Notes: a model not told the origin generated them from the letters alone. Numbered from the stretch's first letter, positions 29,467 to 39,227 are shown. The stretch: 64,000 bases of DNA from Mycobacterium sp. BK086 (GCA_004362315.1 SNWL01000008.1:248001-312000); one strand, 5' to 3'. A program made the numbers and translations.

Positions 29467-30801
29467 GTGGCAGCGAAACATCGTCTCCCGGCGTTGCCGG
29501 CGGAGGTAGCCCGAGCGGGTGCGTCGTTTGCGGAGTCGTTTGCCGGGGCCGACCCGGAGGCGGACGAGCAGCGGCGCCGCGGGCTGCGCCGGATGAAGGC
29601 CGTCGCGCTGAGTTTCCTGATCGGCGCGACGGTGATCTTCCTGGTCTGCCGGTGGGGCCAATCCCAGGGCGGACCGGCGTGGATCGGCTACATCGGCGCG
29701 GCCGCCGAGGCCGGGATGGTCGGCGCGCTGGCCGACTGGTTCGCCGTCACCGCACTGTTCCGTCATCCGCTCGGGCTCAAGATTCCGCACACCGCGATCA
29801 TCAAGCGCAAGAAGGATCAGCTCGGTGAGGGACTGGGCACCTTCGTGCGCGAGAACTTCCTCTCACCGGAGGTGGTGGAGACCAAGCTGCGTGACGCCGA
29901 AGTGGCAGGCCGGCTGGGCAAGTGGCTGTCCGAACCGTCGCACGCCGCCCGGGTGGCCAGCGAGGCAGGCACCGTGCTGCGGGTGGTCGTCGAGTTGCTC
30001 AACGACGACGACATTCAGCAGGTCATCGACCGCACGATCGTCAGACGGCTCGCTGAGCCGCAGTGGGGACCGCCGGTGGGTCGTGTGCTCGCCCAGCTGT
30101 TGGCCGAGAACCGCCAGGAGGCCTTGATACAGCTGTTGTGCGACCGGGCTTTTCAATGGGCTCTCAACGCCGGCGACACCATCGAGCGCGTCGTCACCCG
30201 CGACTCACCCACCTGGTCACCGCGATTCGTCGACCAGTTGGTGGGCGACCGGATCCACCGGGAGCTGATGGACTTCACCGACAAAGTGCGTCGCGATCCG
30301 AATCATGAACTGCGCCAATCGGCTAACAGATTCCTGTTCGAGTTCGCCAACGATCTGCAGAACGACGATGCGACGATCGCCCGCGCGGAGGCGGTCAAAG
30401 AGCAGCTGATGGAACGGGACGAGGTTGCGCGTGCGGCCGAGACCGCGTGGAAGACCTTGAAGCGCTTGGTCCTTGAGGGAGTCGACGACCCGTCGAGCAC
30501 ATTGCGCACGCGCGTCACCGATTCGGTGGTGCGGATCGGGGAGTCGCTGCGCGACGACGCCGAGTTGCGCGACAAGGTGGACAACTGGATCGTGCGGGGC
30601 GCGCAGCATCTGGTGGCCCAATATGGGGCGGAAATCACCACGATCATCACCGACACCATCGAGCGGTGGGATGCCGAAGAGGCGAGCCGGCGGATCGAAT
30701 TGCACGTCGGCCGCGACCTGCAATTCATCCGGATCAACGGCACGGTGGTGGGCGCTCTGGCCGGCCTGATTATCTACAGTGTGGCGCAATTCATGTTCTG
30801 A
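29467..30801 (+). CDS. DUF445 membrane protein (Rv0473-like)
   Basis: The 444-residue protein has transmembrane helices near residues 44-64 and 75-95 (GAAAEAGMVGALADWFAVTALF is the family core), a long helical soluble region, and a C-terminal transmembrane helix (about 424-442). DUF445 proteins sit in the inner membrane and their role is not established. It starts with GTG. Confidence 0.9.
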   Translation: MAAKHRLPALPAEVARAGASFAESFAGADPEADEQRRRGLRRMKAVALSFLIGATVIFLVCRWGQSQGGPAWIGYIGAAAEAGMVGALADWFAVTALFRHPLGLKIPHTAIIKRKKDQLGEGLGTFVRENFLSPEVVETKLRDAEVAGRLGKWLSEPSHAARVASEAGTVLRVVVELLNDDDIQQVIDRTIVRRLAEPQWGPPVGRVLAQLLAENRQEALIQLLCDRAFQWALNAGDTIERVVTRDSPTWSPRFVDQLVGDRIHRELMDFTDKVRRDPNHELRQSANRFLFEFANDLQNDDATIARAEAVKEQLMERDEVARAAETAWKTLKRLVLEGVDDPSSTLRTRVTDSVVRIGESLRDDAELRDKVDNWIVRGAQHLVAQYGAEITTIITDTIERWDAEEASRRIELHVGRDLQFIRINGTVVGALAGLIIYSVAQFMF

Positions 30802-30805
30802 CCTG

Positions 30806-30847
30806 CGCTAGCAAGTGCTTGCAAAAGTTAGCACCCCCACGTAATGT
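30806..30847 (+). promoter_or_regulatory. Promoter and operator of the XRE regulator gene
   Basis: TTGCAA (30819-30824) and TAATGT (30842-30847) are separated by 17 bp, a good sigma-A-type promoter. The -35 box is embedded in a dyad-rich stretch, GCTAGCAAGTGCTTGC, with a second TTAGC at 30828-30832, suggesting autoregulation. Confidence 0.6.
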
Positions 30848-30892
30848 GGCGTCCGTACGCATCGGAATACCCAACGCGACGGGAGGCGAACC

Positions 30893-31285
30893 ATGGCGCA
30901 AGACGGCGATATCCAGGCCGTGGTGTCCAATGCCGCGCATGACATCGGGGGCTTCATCAGGGCGCAGCGTGAAGCCGCTCAGGTTTCGGTGCGGCAGTTG
31001 GCCGAAAAGGCCGGTGTCAGCAATCCGTACCTCAGTCAGATCGAACGGGGGCTGCGGAAACCTTCCGCGGAAGTTCTGAGCCAGATTGCCAAGGCGCTGC
31101 GGATGTCTGCCGAAGTGCTCTACATCCGGGCTGGGATTCTCGAGCCCGGGGAAGCGAGCAAGGTGCACGACGCGATCATCGGAGACACCGTGATCACCGA
31201 GCGTCAAAAGCAGGTGCTGCTCGACATTTACACGTCGTTCTGTCAGCAGAACGAAGCTGCCCGTGAGGAGCTCATCCCTGAGTAA
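30893..31285 (+). CDS. XRE-family regulator (Rv0474-like)
   Basis: The 130-residue protein has one XRE helix-turn-helix (about 18-72: RQLAEKAGVSNPYLSQIERG) and a short helical tail. It is upstream of hbhA as in M. tuberculosis. From memory, Rv0474 has been reported as a copper-responsive regulator. ATG 30893 is preceded by GGGAGGCG. Confidence 0.93.
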   Translation: MAQDGDIQAVVSNAAHDIGGFIRAQREAAQVSVRQLAEKAGVSNPYLSQIERGLRKPSAEVLSQIAKALRMSAEVLYIRAGILEPGEASKVHDAIIGDTVITERQKQVLLDIYTSFCQQNEAAREELIPE

Positions 31286-31357
31286 CAGACCAGCAAGCTT
31301 CCAAACCCGTTAACTGACAACCGATTCCAACATCGAAACATCGGAAGGAGCCATACC

Positions 31358-31969
31358 ATGGCTGAGAACAATCCCAACCTCGAAGATCTGAAGGCCCCGC
31401 TGCTCGCTGCGGTAGGCGCCGCTGATCTGGCCCTGGCCACCGTCAACGAGATCCTGGCCACCCTGCGTGAGCGCGCCGAAGAGGCCCGCACCGAGGCCAG
31501 CAGCCGTGTCGAGGAGCGTCGTGCGGCGCTGACCAAGCTGCAGGAAGACCTGCCCCAGCGTGCCGAGGAACTGCGCGGCAAGCTGTCCACCGAGGAGCTG
31601 CGCAAGGCTGCCGAGGGCTACGTCGAGTCGGCCACCGAGACCTACAACAGCCTGGTTGAGCGCGGCGAGGCCGCCCTGGAGCGGCTGCGCAGCCAGTCCG
31701 ACCTCAAGGATCTCGGCGCCCGTGCCGAGGGCTATGTCGACCAGGCCGTCGAGCTGACCCAGGAAGCCCTGGGCAACGTCTCGTCGCAGACCCGCGCCGT
31801 CGGCGAGCGTGCCGCCAAGCTGGTCGGTGTCGAGCTGCCGGCCAAGAAGGCTCCGGCCAAGGCCCCGGCGAAGAAGGCCCCGGCCAAGAAGGCTGCTCCG
31901 GCTGCCAAGAAGGCCCCGGCCAAGGCTCCCGCCAAGAAGGCTCCGGCCAAGAAGGTCACCCAGAAGTAA
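31358..31969 (+). CDS. hbhA: Heparin-binding haemagglutinin
   Basis: The 203-residue surface protein has a long coiled coil (about 40-150) and a C-terminal Lys/Ala/Pro repeat region (about 160-201) of KKAPAK-type units that binds heparan sulfate. Lysines there are methylated in pathogenic species. The start has a strong GGAAGGAG. In environmental species the protein may serve in aggregation or lipid-inclusion functions. Confidence 0.96.
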   Translation: MAENNPNLEDLKAPLLAAVGAADLALATVNEILATLRERAEEARTEASSRVEERRAALTKLQEDLPQRAEELRGKLSTEELRKAAEGYVESATETYNSLVERGEAALERLRSQSDLKDLGARAEGYVDQAVELTQEALGNVSSQTRAVGERAAKLVGVELPAKKAPAKAPAKKAPAKKAAPAAKKAPAKAPAKKAPAKKVTQK

Positions 31970-31982
31970 TTTCACTTCCACG

Positions 31983-32036
31983 ACAAGACCCGCCTACGCT
32001 TGTAGCTGTGATGCTGCAAGGTGTGGCGGGTCTTGT
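31983..32036 (+). promoter_or_regulatory. Long-loop hairpin spanning the start of the DUF2516 gene
   Basis: ACAAGACCCGCC (31983-31994) and GGCGGGTCTTGT (32025-32036) are perfect 12-bp complements around a 30-nt loop that contains the -10 box TACGCT (31995-32000) and the GTG/ATG starts (32008/32011). An outer CACGAC/GTCGTG pair (31979-31984 / 32044-32049) may extend it partly. It can act as hbhA terminator and as a start-codon mask for read-through RNA. Confidence 0.6.
31995..32000 (+). promoter_or_regulatory. Leaderless -10 box of the DUF2516 gene
   Basis: TACGCT ends 7 nt before the GTG at 32008. No Shine-Dalgarno sequence lies before that GTG. Confidence 0.5.
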
Positions 32037-32289
32037 TCTTGAAGTCGTGTTCTGGATGGTCACCGCAGTGACCATCTACGCGTTCGTCCACGCGGCGATG
32101 CAGCGGCAGGACGCCTACACCGCGGCCGAGAAGCTCACCAAGCCGGTCTGGCTGGTGATCCTCGGCGTTGCGGGACTGTTGTCACTGTTCCTGGGCGTCA
32201 CGGGCGTGGCGATCGCCGCCGTGGCCGCCGGGGTCTATCTGGTCGACGTCCGGCCCAAGCTGCTCGAGGTCCAGGGGAAGTCGCGCTGA
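32008..32289 (+). CDS. DUF2516 membrane protein (Rv0476-like)
   Basis: The 93-residue product has two transmembrane segments (about 7-28 and 48-75) and a charged end. It follows hbhA as Rv0476 does. Function is unknown. GTG 32008 is favoured over ATG 32011 by the -10 spacing, though either is possible. Confidence 0.85.
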   Translation: MMLQGVAGLVLEVVFWMVTAVTIYAFVHAAMQRQDAYTAAEKLTKPVWLVILGVAGLLSLFLGVTGVAIAAVAAGVYLVDVRPKLLEVQGKSR

Positions 32290-32705
32290 GCGCACGAGGC
32301 CGGCTGGCGGCGGCGCTCGTCGTCGTTCCTATCGGGCTGAGCCTGGCCGCCCCCGCCGCCGCCGACACCACCCCCGCGCCGCCGTTCATCGATCACGCCC
32401 AGTGGGTGAGCTGGGGCGATCTGAAGAGTCTGCGGGTCTACCCGACCCCGGCCGGCCGACAGGCGGCCGCAGCGCTGCTGAAAACCCCGTGGGAAATCGA
32501 TGAGGCATGGGGCGAGGTGCTGGCCCTGGCTCCCGATGCCGATCTGCCCGGGATGCGGGATCAATTCGTCTGTCACTTCCGGTTCGCCGAGATCGGCCAG
32601 CCGGGCAAGACCAGCTGGAACCTGGAGCCGTTCCGGCCCGTGGTCGACGACCAGACGATGACGGAAGCGGGCTGCAATCCCGGCGGCCTGGACGAGCCGT
32701 TCTGA
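32286..32705 (+). CDS. Exported DUF2599-like protein (Rv0477-like) with apparent CTG start
   Basis: The 139-residue protein has a signal peptide (about 1-26, ending PAAA) and a small secreted domain with two cysteines (CHFRFAE and GCNPGG). No ATG, GTG or TTG exists in frame before the signal peptide. The only start that keeps it is CTG 32286, which overlaps the upstream stop (CTGA) and is preceded by AGGGGA 7 nt away. A GTG further in would delete the signal peptide. It overlaps deoC by 1 nt. Confidence 0.75.
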   Translation: MSARGRLAAALVVVPIGLSLAAPAAADTTPAPPFIDHAQWVSWGDLKSLRVYPTPAGRQAAAALLKTPWEIDEAWGEVLALAPDADLPGMRDQFVCHFRFAEIGQPGKTSWNLEPFRPVVDDQTMTEAGCNPGGLDEPF

Positions 32706-33385
32706 TGCGCTTCAAGGCTGACGTTGCCGCACTGGTCGACCACACGCTGCTCAAGCCCGAGGCCACCGATGCCGACGTCATCGCGCTGGTCGGCGAGGCA
32801 GCCGACCTCGGCGTGTTCGCGGTGTGCGTGTCCCCGTCGATGGTGAGCGTTGCCCACACAGCCGCGACCGCGTATCCGGAAGCCCCAGCTATCGCCGCCG
32901 TCGCCGGCTTCCCGTCGGGCAAGCATCTGCCGGACGTCAAGGCCCGGGAGGCAGCGGCGGCTGTCGACGATGGTGCCGCCGAGATCGACATGGTCATCGA
33001 CGTTGGGGCGGCGCTAGCCGGCACGTACGCCGAGGTGGCCGCGGACATCGCGACGGTCCGGTCCGCTGTGCCCGGCGCGGTGCTGAAGGTCATCGTGGAA
33101 TCGGCCGCGCTGCTGAGCCTGGCCGACGAGGACACGTTAGTGGCGGTGTGCCGGGCCGCCGAGGAATCCGGCGCCGACTTCGTCAAGACCTCCACCGGCT
33201 TTCACCCCGCGGGCGGAGCGTCGGTGATCGCGGTCGAGATCATGGCCGCCACCGTCGGCGGTCGCCTCGGGGTGAAGGCCAGCGGCGGTATCCGCACCGC
33301 CGAGCACGCGGTGGCGATGCTCGACGCGGGTGCGACCCGGCTCGGGCTGTCCGGGACGCGCGCGGTACTCGACGGGCTCGGCTAG
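32705..33385 (+). CDS. deoC: Deoxyribose-phosphate aldolase
   Basis: The 226-residue class I aldolase splits 2-deoxyribose-5-phosphate into glyceraldehyde-3-phosphate and acetaldehyde. The Schiff-base lysine is in [15 protein letters not shown] (about residues 158-172), and the KASGGIRT phosphate site follows. The start is ATG in TGATG overlap with the previous gene, and the order equals Rv0478. The stop region overlaps the convergent DUF2993 gene by 4 bp. Confidence 0.96.
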   Translation: MRFKADVAALVDHTLLKPEATDADVIALVGEAADLGVFAVCVSPSMVSVAHTAATAYPEAPAIAAVAGFPSGKHLPDVKAREAAAAVDDGAAEIDMVIDVGAALAGTYAEVAADIATVRSAVPGAVLKVIVESAALLSLADEDTLVAVCRAAEESGADFVKTSTGFHPAGGASVIAVEIMAATVGGRLGVKASGGIRTAEHAVAMLDAGATRLGLSGTRAVLDGLG

Positions 33386-34329
33386 ACGCCTGCGAAGCAG
33401 GGATCCTGCTGACCGTTGGGGATCGTCGCGTTGCGGGTGATGAACTTGGCGGTGACGCCGTCATCGGTCACCGCGACGCTGTCGGCGTGAATGCCCATCG
33501 GCAGGTTGTTGGTCAGCGTGGTCATGAACGCGTCCAGCGCCGGCTGCACCGACTCCTTCGGCAGCATGAAGCCCAGGCCGGTGAGGCTCACCACCTGCAG
33601 GCTCAACGCCCCGTTGGCCACCGCAGGCTTCACGATCACACTGCCCAGCCCGCCCTGAAGCTCGATGGTGCCGTCGGACGGCGTCGTGGTCACACCACTG
33701 ATCAGGCTGCCCAGGAACGGGATGGCGTCCTGCACGGTCTGCTTGATGCCGTCGCTGGACCAGGTGATGTCGGCATCGAGCGCGCCCATCGTGCCCGCCG
33801 AGTTGGCGGTCTGGTTGATCCGGACGTCATCGAGAAGAAGGTCGAGTTTCATGCCCTTGGCCTGGCGGATCTGATTGCCGGCCGTCTCGACGTGAATGTC
33901 GTTGTAGTGCTTGGTCAGGTGCTGGAGGATGAACGGCCGGACGCCGAACGAGACCTTGGTCTGGTCCTGGACCACGCAGGACACGGCCCTGGACACCACG
34001 GTGTCGGCCACGTGGCGCACATAGAGTTCGGTGCCCAACAGCCCGGCGATCACCACCGCCACCACGATGATCAGCGACAGGACGATCGTCAGCGGGTCGC
34101 GAAAGAACCCCCGTTTGGGCTCTTCGGGCTCCTCCGGCGATGTGGGCGGCGTTGGCGGGGCCGGTGGCGGTGGCTGCGGGATGTACTGCGTCGGCGCCTC
34201 GGTTGGGCCACCCGCACGCGGGATGTACTCGGTGGGTGTGCCCTGCCCCGGGGCCGCTGGCCACGCCGGGGTGGTCGGATCGCCAGGGCCCACGGGATGG
34301 TTCGGTCCTTGGGGGGGCGGATTGGTCAC
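33382..34329 (-). CDS. DUF2993 (LmeA-type) membrane-anchored protein (Rv0479c-like)
   Basis: The 315-residue protein has a cytosolic Pro/Gly/Thr-rich N-terminus (1-70) with two PTxYIP repeats, a single transmembrane helix (about 80-102) and an extracytoplasmic DUF2993 domain (about 110-312). DUF2993 proteins such as LmeA bind phospholipid and aid mannan or lipoglycan elongation. This paralogue's partner is unknown. It overlaps the upstream nitrilase gene by 4 nt. Confidence 0.85.
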   Translation of the reverse strand: MTNPPPQGPNHPVGPGDPTTPAWPAAPGQGTPTEYIPRAGGPTEAPTQYIPQPPPPAPPTPPTSPEEPEEPKRGFFRDPLTIVLSLIIVVAVVIAGLLGTELYVRHVADTVVSRAVSCVVQDQTKVSFGVRPFILQHLTKHYNDIHVETAGNQIRQAKGMKLDLLLDDVRINQTANSAGTMGALDADITWSSDGIKQTVQDAIPFLGSLISGVTTTPSDGTIELQGGLGSVIVKPAVANGALSLQVVSLTGLGFMLPKESVQPALDAFMTTLTNNLPMGIHADSVAVTDDGVTAKFITRNATIPNGQQDPCFAGV

Positions 34330-35147
34330 CCGCGCGATTCTGCCTTATCAGTCTGAGTGAACTCGGCGCGGTTGCGCAGTACCCCGAGCATTTCCCGCAC
34401 GGGTGCGACGCGATCGACGTCGATATCGGTCACCACCAACTGCGGATCGTCGCCTGCGGAGGCCACCACCTCGCCCAGCGGAGAGGCCACCACACTGCCG
34501 CCCACCCCGGTGGGGGCTTTGGATGCCGTGGCCATCTCGTCGCCGGGATAGCCCTGGTCGACCGCGGCCACAAAGCACGCCGAGTCCAGGGCGCGGGCGC
34601 GGGCCAGCAGGGTCCACTGCTCCAGCTTGCCCGGCCCGGCACCCCACGAGGCGTGGACGGTGATCAGCTGGGCGCCGCGGTCGGCGAGCTCGGCGTAGAG
34701 GGTGGGGAAGCGGATGTCGTAGCAGAGGGTGATCCCGACACCCACCCCGTCGACGGTGATCACCACCGGCTCGCGGCCCGGTGCCACCGCATCGGATTCA
34801 GCGAATCCGAACGCGTCGTACATATGGATCTTGTCGTAGTGCGCGTCGACGTCGGGTCCGACCGCCAGCACCGTGTTGGTGACCCGACCGTCGGGGACCG
34901 GGGTGAACATGCCGGCCAGCACGGTGATCCCCGCGCTGTGCGCGATGCGGCGCACCTCGTCGGCCCACGGGCCGCCGAGCGGCTCGGCCACCGGGGCCAG
35001 CGGAACGCCGAACCGGCACATCATGCCTTCGGGGAAGGCGACCAACCGGGCACCGGCGTCGGCGGCGCGGCGGGTGTAGTCCTCGACGAGCTTGAGGTTC
35101 ACGGCCGGGTCGGTGTCCGAGAGCAGTTGGGCCAGGGCAATCCGCAT
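34326..35147 (-). CDS. Carbon-nitrogen hydrolase, nitrilase superfamily (Rv0480c-like)
   Basis: The 273-residue enzyme has the Glu-Lys-Cys triad: Glu in FPEGMMC (about 40), Lys in YDKIHMYDAFG (about 111) and Cys in GITLCYDIRFP (about 146). The family hydrolyses C-N bonds. Relatives of this size include omega-amidase and deaminated-glutathione amidase. No signal peptide is present. Confidence 0.9.
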   Translation of the reverse strand: MRIALAQLLSDTDPAVNLKLVEDYTRRAADAGARLVAFPEGMMCRFGVPLAPVAEPLGGPWADEVRRIAHSAGITVLAGMFTPVPDGRVTNTVLAVGPDVDAHYDKIHMYDAFGFAESDAVAPGREPVVITVDGVGVGITLCYDIRFPTLYAELADRGAQLITVHASWGAGPGKLEQWTLLARARALDSACFVAAVDQGYPGDEMATASKAPTGVGGSVVASPLGEVVASAGDDPQLVVTDIDVDRVAPVREMLGVLRNRAEFTQTDKAESRG

Positions 35148-35156
35148 GCCGCCAGC

Positions 35157-35876
35157 CTACGTCGGCGCGACCGTCGACCAGGGAACAGTCAGCAGTGCAT
35201 CGCGGGCAGTGCGCCGCTGCGGCTCGATCGGAACCCCCGCCCCGCGCAGGTCGGCGAGCATCGCCCGCCAGCGGTCGCGGGGCCCGAACACCGAGTGGCC
35301 GGCCGCCGCGGCCCAGGCCCGATCCGCTTGCATCAGCAGAGTATGGATGGGCTGTCCTGGAACATTATGGTGGATAAGGACTTTCGGCAATCGCTCGGCC
35401 AGATCCGACGGTCGCTCGATATGCCGCGGGTCGCATGCCAGGGTCAGGCTCACCGGGCCGTCGCGGTCCAGCAGCACCCAACAGCAGCGCCTGCCGAGCT
35501 CGTCGCAGGTGCCGTCGAGGATCAGCCCACCCGGCGCGAGCCGGGCCCGCATCTGTGCCCACGCTTCGTCCACGGCATCTTCGGGGTACTGCCGCAAGAC
35601 GTTGAACGCGCGCACCAGAACCGGGTGCAAGCCGGCGAGTTCGAAACCGCCGAACCGGAATTCGACGCCGTCGACGCCGGGCATCACCCGCTCGGGATCG
35701 ATCTCCAGGCCGACGACGCGGGCGTCGGGGCATACCGTGCGCAGCCGTGCCGCCAGTTCCAGTGTGGTGACAGGCAATCGGCCATAGCCCAGGTCGACGA
35801 TCACCGGTTCGGCGGCCGACTCGAGCGCCGCGCGGACCCGTGGCGAATTCACCAGCCAACGGTCGGCCCGCCGCAA
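35157..35876 (-). CDS. SAM-dependent methyltransferase-like protein, start uncertain
   Basis: The protein (239 residues from TTG 35876) has a class I methyltransferase fold: VIVDLGYGRLPVTTLELA is motif I and VVGLEIDPERV is motif II. The family-like N-terminus appears to extend further (RGTTNANRLRRADRWL) into the end of the DUF2505 gene, but that stretch has no ATG, GTG or TTG. An ATT at 35936 would be the only start that keeps it. I give the conservative TTG. Substrate is unknown. Confidence 0.7.
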   Translation of the reverse strand: MRRADRWLVNSPRVRAALESAAEPVIVDLGYGRLPVTTLELAARLRTVCPDARVVGLEIDPERVMPGVDGVEFRFGGFELAGLHPVLVRAFNVLRQYPEDAVDEAWAQMRARLAPGGLILDGTCDELGRRCCWVLLDRDGPVSLTLACDPRHIERPSDLAERLPKVLIHHNVPGQPIHTLLMQADRAWAAAAGHSVFGPRDRWRAMLADLRGAGVPIEPQRRTARDALLTVPWSTVAPT

Positions 35877-35928
35877 CCGGTTGGCATTGGTGGTGCCGCG
35901 GGTCGGAACGCCGACCGGGCGCGGTGGT

Positions 35929-36441
35929 CTAGTAATGGCTGGCGATCCAGTCGCGGGTGAAATCCCGTTCGCTGTCGAACATTCCGCGCAGTCCGTCCAG
36001 GACCCACTTCTCGATCTTGCCGCCGACCAGCGGCACGTTGACCTTGCACTGGCTGTGCAGTTGCAGCTGGCTGCCCGCACCGGTCTGCGTCAGCACGTAG
36101 GTGCCGTCGAAGTTCATCGGTGCGGCAGGCACCAGCGCCCGGTAGTGCCCGTCGGCCGAATTCGTCGCGGCGTCGAACGGATCGAAGTGCTGTTCGCGGG
36201 TGATGGTGAGCCGCAACGGAACCACCGCGGCGATCATCGACGGCACATCTCTGCGCGACACCGTGTGGGTGAACACGATGTCGGTGCCGTTGTCGTCGGA
36301 GTGGAACCGGGTGAGCTCGGTGTCGGTGTGCTGCTGGTGCTCGGCGACCAGGTCTTCCCAGTACGTACGGCTGGTGAAGCTCTGGTAGAGGTCGGCCACC
36401 GGCTTGTCGAGTCCGATGACGTAGTCCATGCGGCGGGACAT
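35929..36441 (-). CDS. DUF2505 protein (Rv0481c-like), copy 2
   Basis: The 170-residue protein is a DUF2505/START-like fold: an N-terminal MDYVIGLDKPV strand and the closing VPLVGGKIEKWVLDGL helix. Function is unknown. It is a diverged tandem paralogue of the gene at 36463, with which it shares the VPLVGGK(I/V)E signature. Confidence 0.85.
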   Translation of the reverse strand: MSRRMDYVIGLDKPVADLYQSFTSRTYWEDLVAEHQQHTDTELTRFHSDDNGTDIVFTHTVSRRDVPSMIAAVVPLRLTITREQHFDPFDAATNSADGHYRALVPAAPMNFDGTYVLTQTGAGSQLQLHSQCKVNVPLVGGKIEKWVLDGLRGMFDSERDFTRDWIASHY

Positions 36442-36462
36442 GGGCCAACGGTACCCGCGGAG

Positions 36463-36969
36463 TCAGCCGTTCTGCGCGATCCACCTGGTGGTGAATCGCT
36501 GCTCGGCGATCAACAGGTCGACGAGCTGATTGCCGATGAAGTTCTCCACCTTGCCGCCGACAAGCGGGATCCGCACCTCGACGGTGGCCCGAAAAGCCAA
36601 GTGCGCCCGCAATTCTGACGGCGCCAACTGTGCGCTGCCGGTCAGTGACACCGGTGCCCCGGGAATGGTGCCGTCGACGGTGGCATTGGCTTGGCCGCCT
36701 ACCAGTCCGGTCCAGTTCTCCGCGCGCCGGATCTCCAGGTCACCGTGGTGGAATTGATGGACTACCGCGGGTAGCCGGTCGGCCCGCAGCACCTGAGTGG
36801 TCGTCACCTCGACGCCGCCGTTCGGGGTGAACCGGATCGAGTTGAGTGTCGCGTCGTCGGCACCGGAATCGGCCAAGCGGGCCAGCCAATACTGCTCGTC
36901 GAGGAATGCCTCGTGCACCTGTTCGACGCTGCCCTCGTAGTCGGTGGCCATGTCGAATGAACGCGGCAT
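36463..36969 (-). CDS. DUF2505 protein, copy 1
   Basis: The 168-residue paralogue has IPLVGGKVENFIGNQL near the C-terminus and the FDMATDYEGSVEQV start. It is 21 bp upstream of its partner on the same strand, so the pair is probably one transcript. It is divergent from murB with 26 bp between the starts, so the two promoters overlap. Confidence 0.85.
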   Translation of the reverse strand: MPRSFDMATDYEGSVEQVHEAFLDEQYWLARLADSGADDATLNSIRFTPNGGVEVTTTQVLRADRLPAVVHQFHHGDLEIRRAENWTGLVGGQANATVDGTIPGAPVSLTGSAQLAPSELRAHLAFRATVEVRIPLVGGKVENFIGNQLVDLLIAEQRFTTRWIAQNG

Positions 36970-36981
36970 AGCTGGTGAGGC

Positions 36982-36987
36982 TACCGT
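36982..36987 (+). promoter_or_regulatory. Leaderless -10 box of murB
   Basis: TACCGT ends 8 nt before GTG 36996. The purine run AGGGGA (37004-37009) is too close to ATG 37011 to serve it, which favours the GTG. Confidence 0.4.
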
Positions 36988-36995
36988 TACGGGCC

Positions 36996-38063
36996 GTGGG
37001 AGCAGGGGACATGTACAGCGGCGCGGCGGTTGCCGAGAACGTCCCGCTGGCCCCTCTGACCACACTGCGGGTCGGGCCGATCGCACGCCGCGTCATCACC
37101 TGCACCACCTCCGAGCAGATCGTGGCGACCCTGAGTGCCCTCGACGGCGCCGTCGACGGCCCGGTCCTGGTGCTGGCCGGCGGGTCCAACGTGGTGATCG
37201 CCGACGATCTCGCGGATCTGACCGTCGTCCGGCTGGCCAATCGAGCGGTCCGTGTCGACGGCGCCCTGCTGCGTGCCGAGGCCGGCGCGGTCTGGGACGA
37301 CGTCGTGGTCGCCGCCGTGACGGCCGGACTGGGCGGGCTGGAATGCCTGTCCGGGATCCCCGGCTCGGCCGGTGCCACCCCGGTGCAGAACGTCGGCGCG
37401 TACGGCGTCGAGGTGGCCGACTACTTGACCCGTGTCCGGCTGCTGGACCGCAGACGGTCCCAGGTGAGCTGGGTTCCTGCCGGTGAACTCGGCCTGGCAT
37501 ACCGGCACAGCGACCTGAAGAACTCCTCGGATGCGGTGGTGCTGGAGGTGGAATTCGCCCTCGACGACACCGGCCGGTCAGCCCCGCTGCAGTATGCCGA
37601 GCTCACCAAGGCCCTCGGCGTGCCGGCGGGGGAGCGGGCGCAGCCCGCCGAGGTGCGGGCCGCCGTGCTGGAACTGCGGGCGCGCAAGGGCATGGTGCTC
37701 GATGCCGACGACCACGACACCTGGAGCGTCGGCTCGTTCTTCACCAACCCCGTCGTCCCGGCCGACCGGTTCGCGGAACTCCAGGGTCGCCGCGACGATC
37801 CGGTGCCGCACTACCCGGCGCCGGACGGGGTGAAGTTGGCCGCCGGCTGGCTGGTGGAGCACGCCGGTTTCGGCAGAGGCTATCCAGGCGCGGACGGCGC
37901 GCCGTGCCGGTTGTCGACCAAGCACGCGCTGGCCGTGACCAATCGTGGCAGCGCGACCACCTCCGATGTGCTGGCGCTGGCGCGGACCGTCCGTGACGGC
38001 GTGCGGGACGCGTTCGGCATCACGCTGGTGCCCGAACCCGTGCTGGTTGGCTGTTCGCTGTAG
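36996..38063 (+). CDS. murB: UDP-N-acetylenolpyruvoylglucosamine reductase
   Basis: The 355-residue flavoenzyme reduces UDP-GlcNAc-enolpyruvate to UDP-MurNAc for peptidoglycan. The FAD-binding stretch is GGSNVVIAD (about 60-68), then [19 protein letters not shown], and the catalytic serine is in [11 protein letters not shown] near the C-terminus. GTG 36996 or ATG 37011 may start it. Gene order equals Rv0482. Confidence 0.95.
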   Translation: MGAGDMYSGAAVAENVPLAPLTTLRVGPIARRVITCTTSEQIVATLSALDGAVDGPVLVLAGGSNVVIADDLADLTVVRLANRAVRVDGALLRAEAGAVWDDVVVAAVTAGLGGLECLSGIPGSAGATPVQNVGAYGVEVADYLTRVRLLDRRRSQVSWVPAGELGLAYRHSDLKNSSDAVVLEVEFALDDTGRSAPLQYAELTKALGVPAGERAQPAEVRAAVLELRARKGMVLDADDHDTWSVGSFFTNPVVPADRFAELQGRRDDPVPHYPAPDGVKLAAGWLVEHAGFGRGYPGADGAPCRLSTKHALAVTNRGSATTSDVLALARTVRDGVRDAFGITLVPEPVLVGCSL

Positions 38064-38218
38064 CCCGCTGCGACATCGCCTCGACCGGTATTCACCGCGC
38101 CTGCGGCGACACACCTCGATCAATATTCTCAAAATTAACCCGCACGACGAAAAATGGGGAGAATGGTGGGTATCAGCCCGCTCACGGGTTTGCTTCGACG
38201 ACTACTGGGGGATTCGAC

Positions 38219-39166
38219 ATGGCCACTGGGACCACGAAAACTGTGAAGCGCGGACCGCACCGCACGCTGGGTGTCAGAACTTGGCTGGGCGCGGGCGCGG
38301 TGACCCTGGGAGTGGGGGCTGCCCTGGCAGGTGCGACCGCGGTCGCCGCGGCCGACACCGGCGGTCACGCGTCCTCGAGTTCGGCGTCGTCGAGCTCGTC
38401 GGACGCCGGGCCCAAGCGCGCCACAGGCGTGGCCCAGACCAAGCGGGTGAACGCGCCGGTGGCCAAGGTGGCGAACGCCAGGCCCGCGGTGGCGGGCAAA
38501 TCCGCTGTGGCGAGCTCGCAGACCAACGAGACCACCCAGACGATCAACACGCCGATCGGCCCGATCACCGTCGCGATCAGCGCCACAACCCCTGACCTCG
38601 GTCAGAGTGGCCCGGTCGACCTGGCGGTGAACGCGAGCACCCCGCTCGGCAAGGTGAAACTCGGCCTGGCGGGCAATGAGGTCTTCACTGCGCCTACCCA
38701 GCAGGATCCCACGGCCAAGGTCCAGTTCTCGCTGACAGACGGCACGCTCGTCGTCCCCAAGCCGGTCGCCTTCCTGGTGAGCTCCGCCGGCTCCGCCGTG
38801 TTGGGGGCCATGTCGGCGTACAACAGCGTCAACGCGTTCTTCACCGCCGCCCAGCACGGAAACTTCCTCGGCGCGGCGCAAGCCTTCCTCGAGGGCGGTC
38901 CCAAGATGGCGAATGCCATCTTGTTCGGCCAGGAGTCGCTCACCCTGCCGATCAGCGTCGGTCAGGGTGAACCCGCCCAGGTGAGCATTCCGTTCGGTGG
39001 GTTCTTCGCGCCGCTACGGCCCGTGACGCTGACCTGGCCGGGCTACAGCTACGTCGATCAGACTACCGGCGCGGAAGTCACCATCGATCCGGTCGATATC
39101 GAGTTCGCGGGCACCAAGTTCGGCGGCGTCGCCGGTGCTCTGGGGCAACTAATCGGCCTCTTGTGA
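38219..39166 (+). CDS. Exported protein of unknown function
   Basis: The 315-residue protein has a twin-basic N-terminus and hydrophobic signal sequence (about 20-46, AGATAVAAA), a Ser-rich linker (50-65), then a low-charge domain rich in Gly, Ala and Val. I recognise no family. It lies between murB and the L,D-transpeptidase lprQ, so a cell-wall location is plausible. The upstream 155 bp include an AT-rich stretch (38119-38145) likely to hold its promoter. Confidence 0.6.
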   Translation: MATGTTKTVKRGPHRTLGVRTWLGAGAVTLGVGAALAGATAVAAADTGGHASSSSASSSSSDAGPKRATGVAQTKRVNAPVAKVANARPAVAGKSAVASSQTNETTQTINTPIGPITVAISATTPDLGQSGPVDLAVNASTPLGKVKLGLAGNEVFTAPTQQDPTAKVQFSLTDGTLVVPKPVAFLVSSAGSAVLGAMSAYNSVNAFFTAAQHGNFLGAAQAFLEGGPKMANAILFGQESLTLPISVGQGEPAQVSIPFGGFFAPLRPVTLTWPGYSYVDQTTGAEVTIDPVDIEFAGTKFGGVAGALGQLIGLL

Positions 39167-39213
39167 GGGATTGACCACACACGCTCAATTGGCAGCACGG
39201 CGGCCGGGTTCCG

Positions 39214-39219
39214 TATCTT
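39214..39219 (+). promoter_or_regulatory. Leaderless -10 box of lprQ
   Basis: TATCTT ends 8 nt before GTG 39228. A TTGGCA (39189-39194) lies 19 bp before it. Confidence 0.45.
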
Positions 39220-39227
39220 GGATTGAC

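Noticed and set aside
38219-39166. PE-family protein
   Set aside because: It has a normal signal peptide and lacks the PE N-terminal helices and motif.
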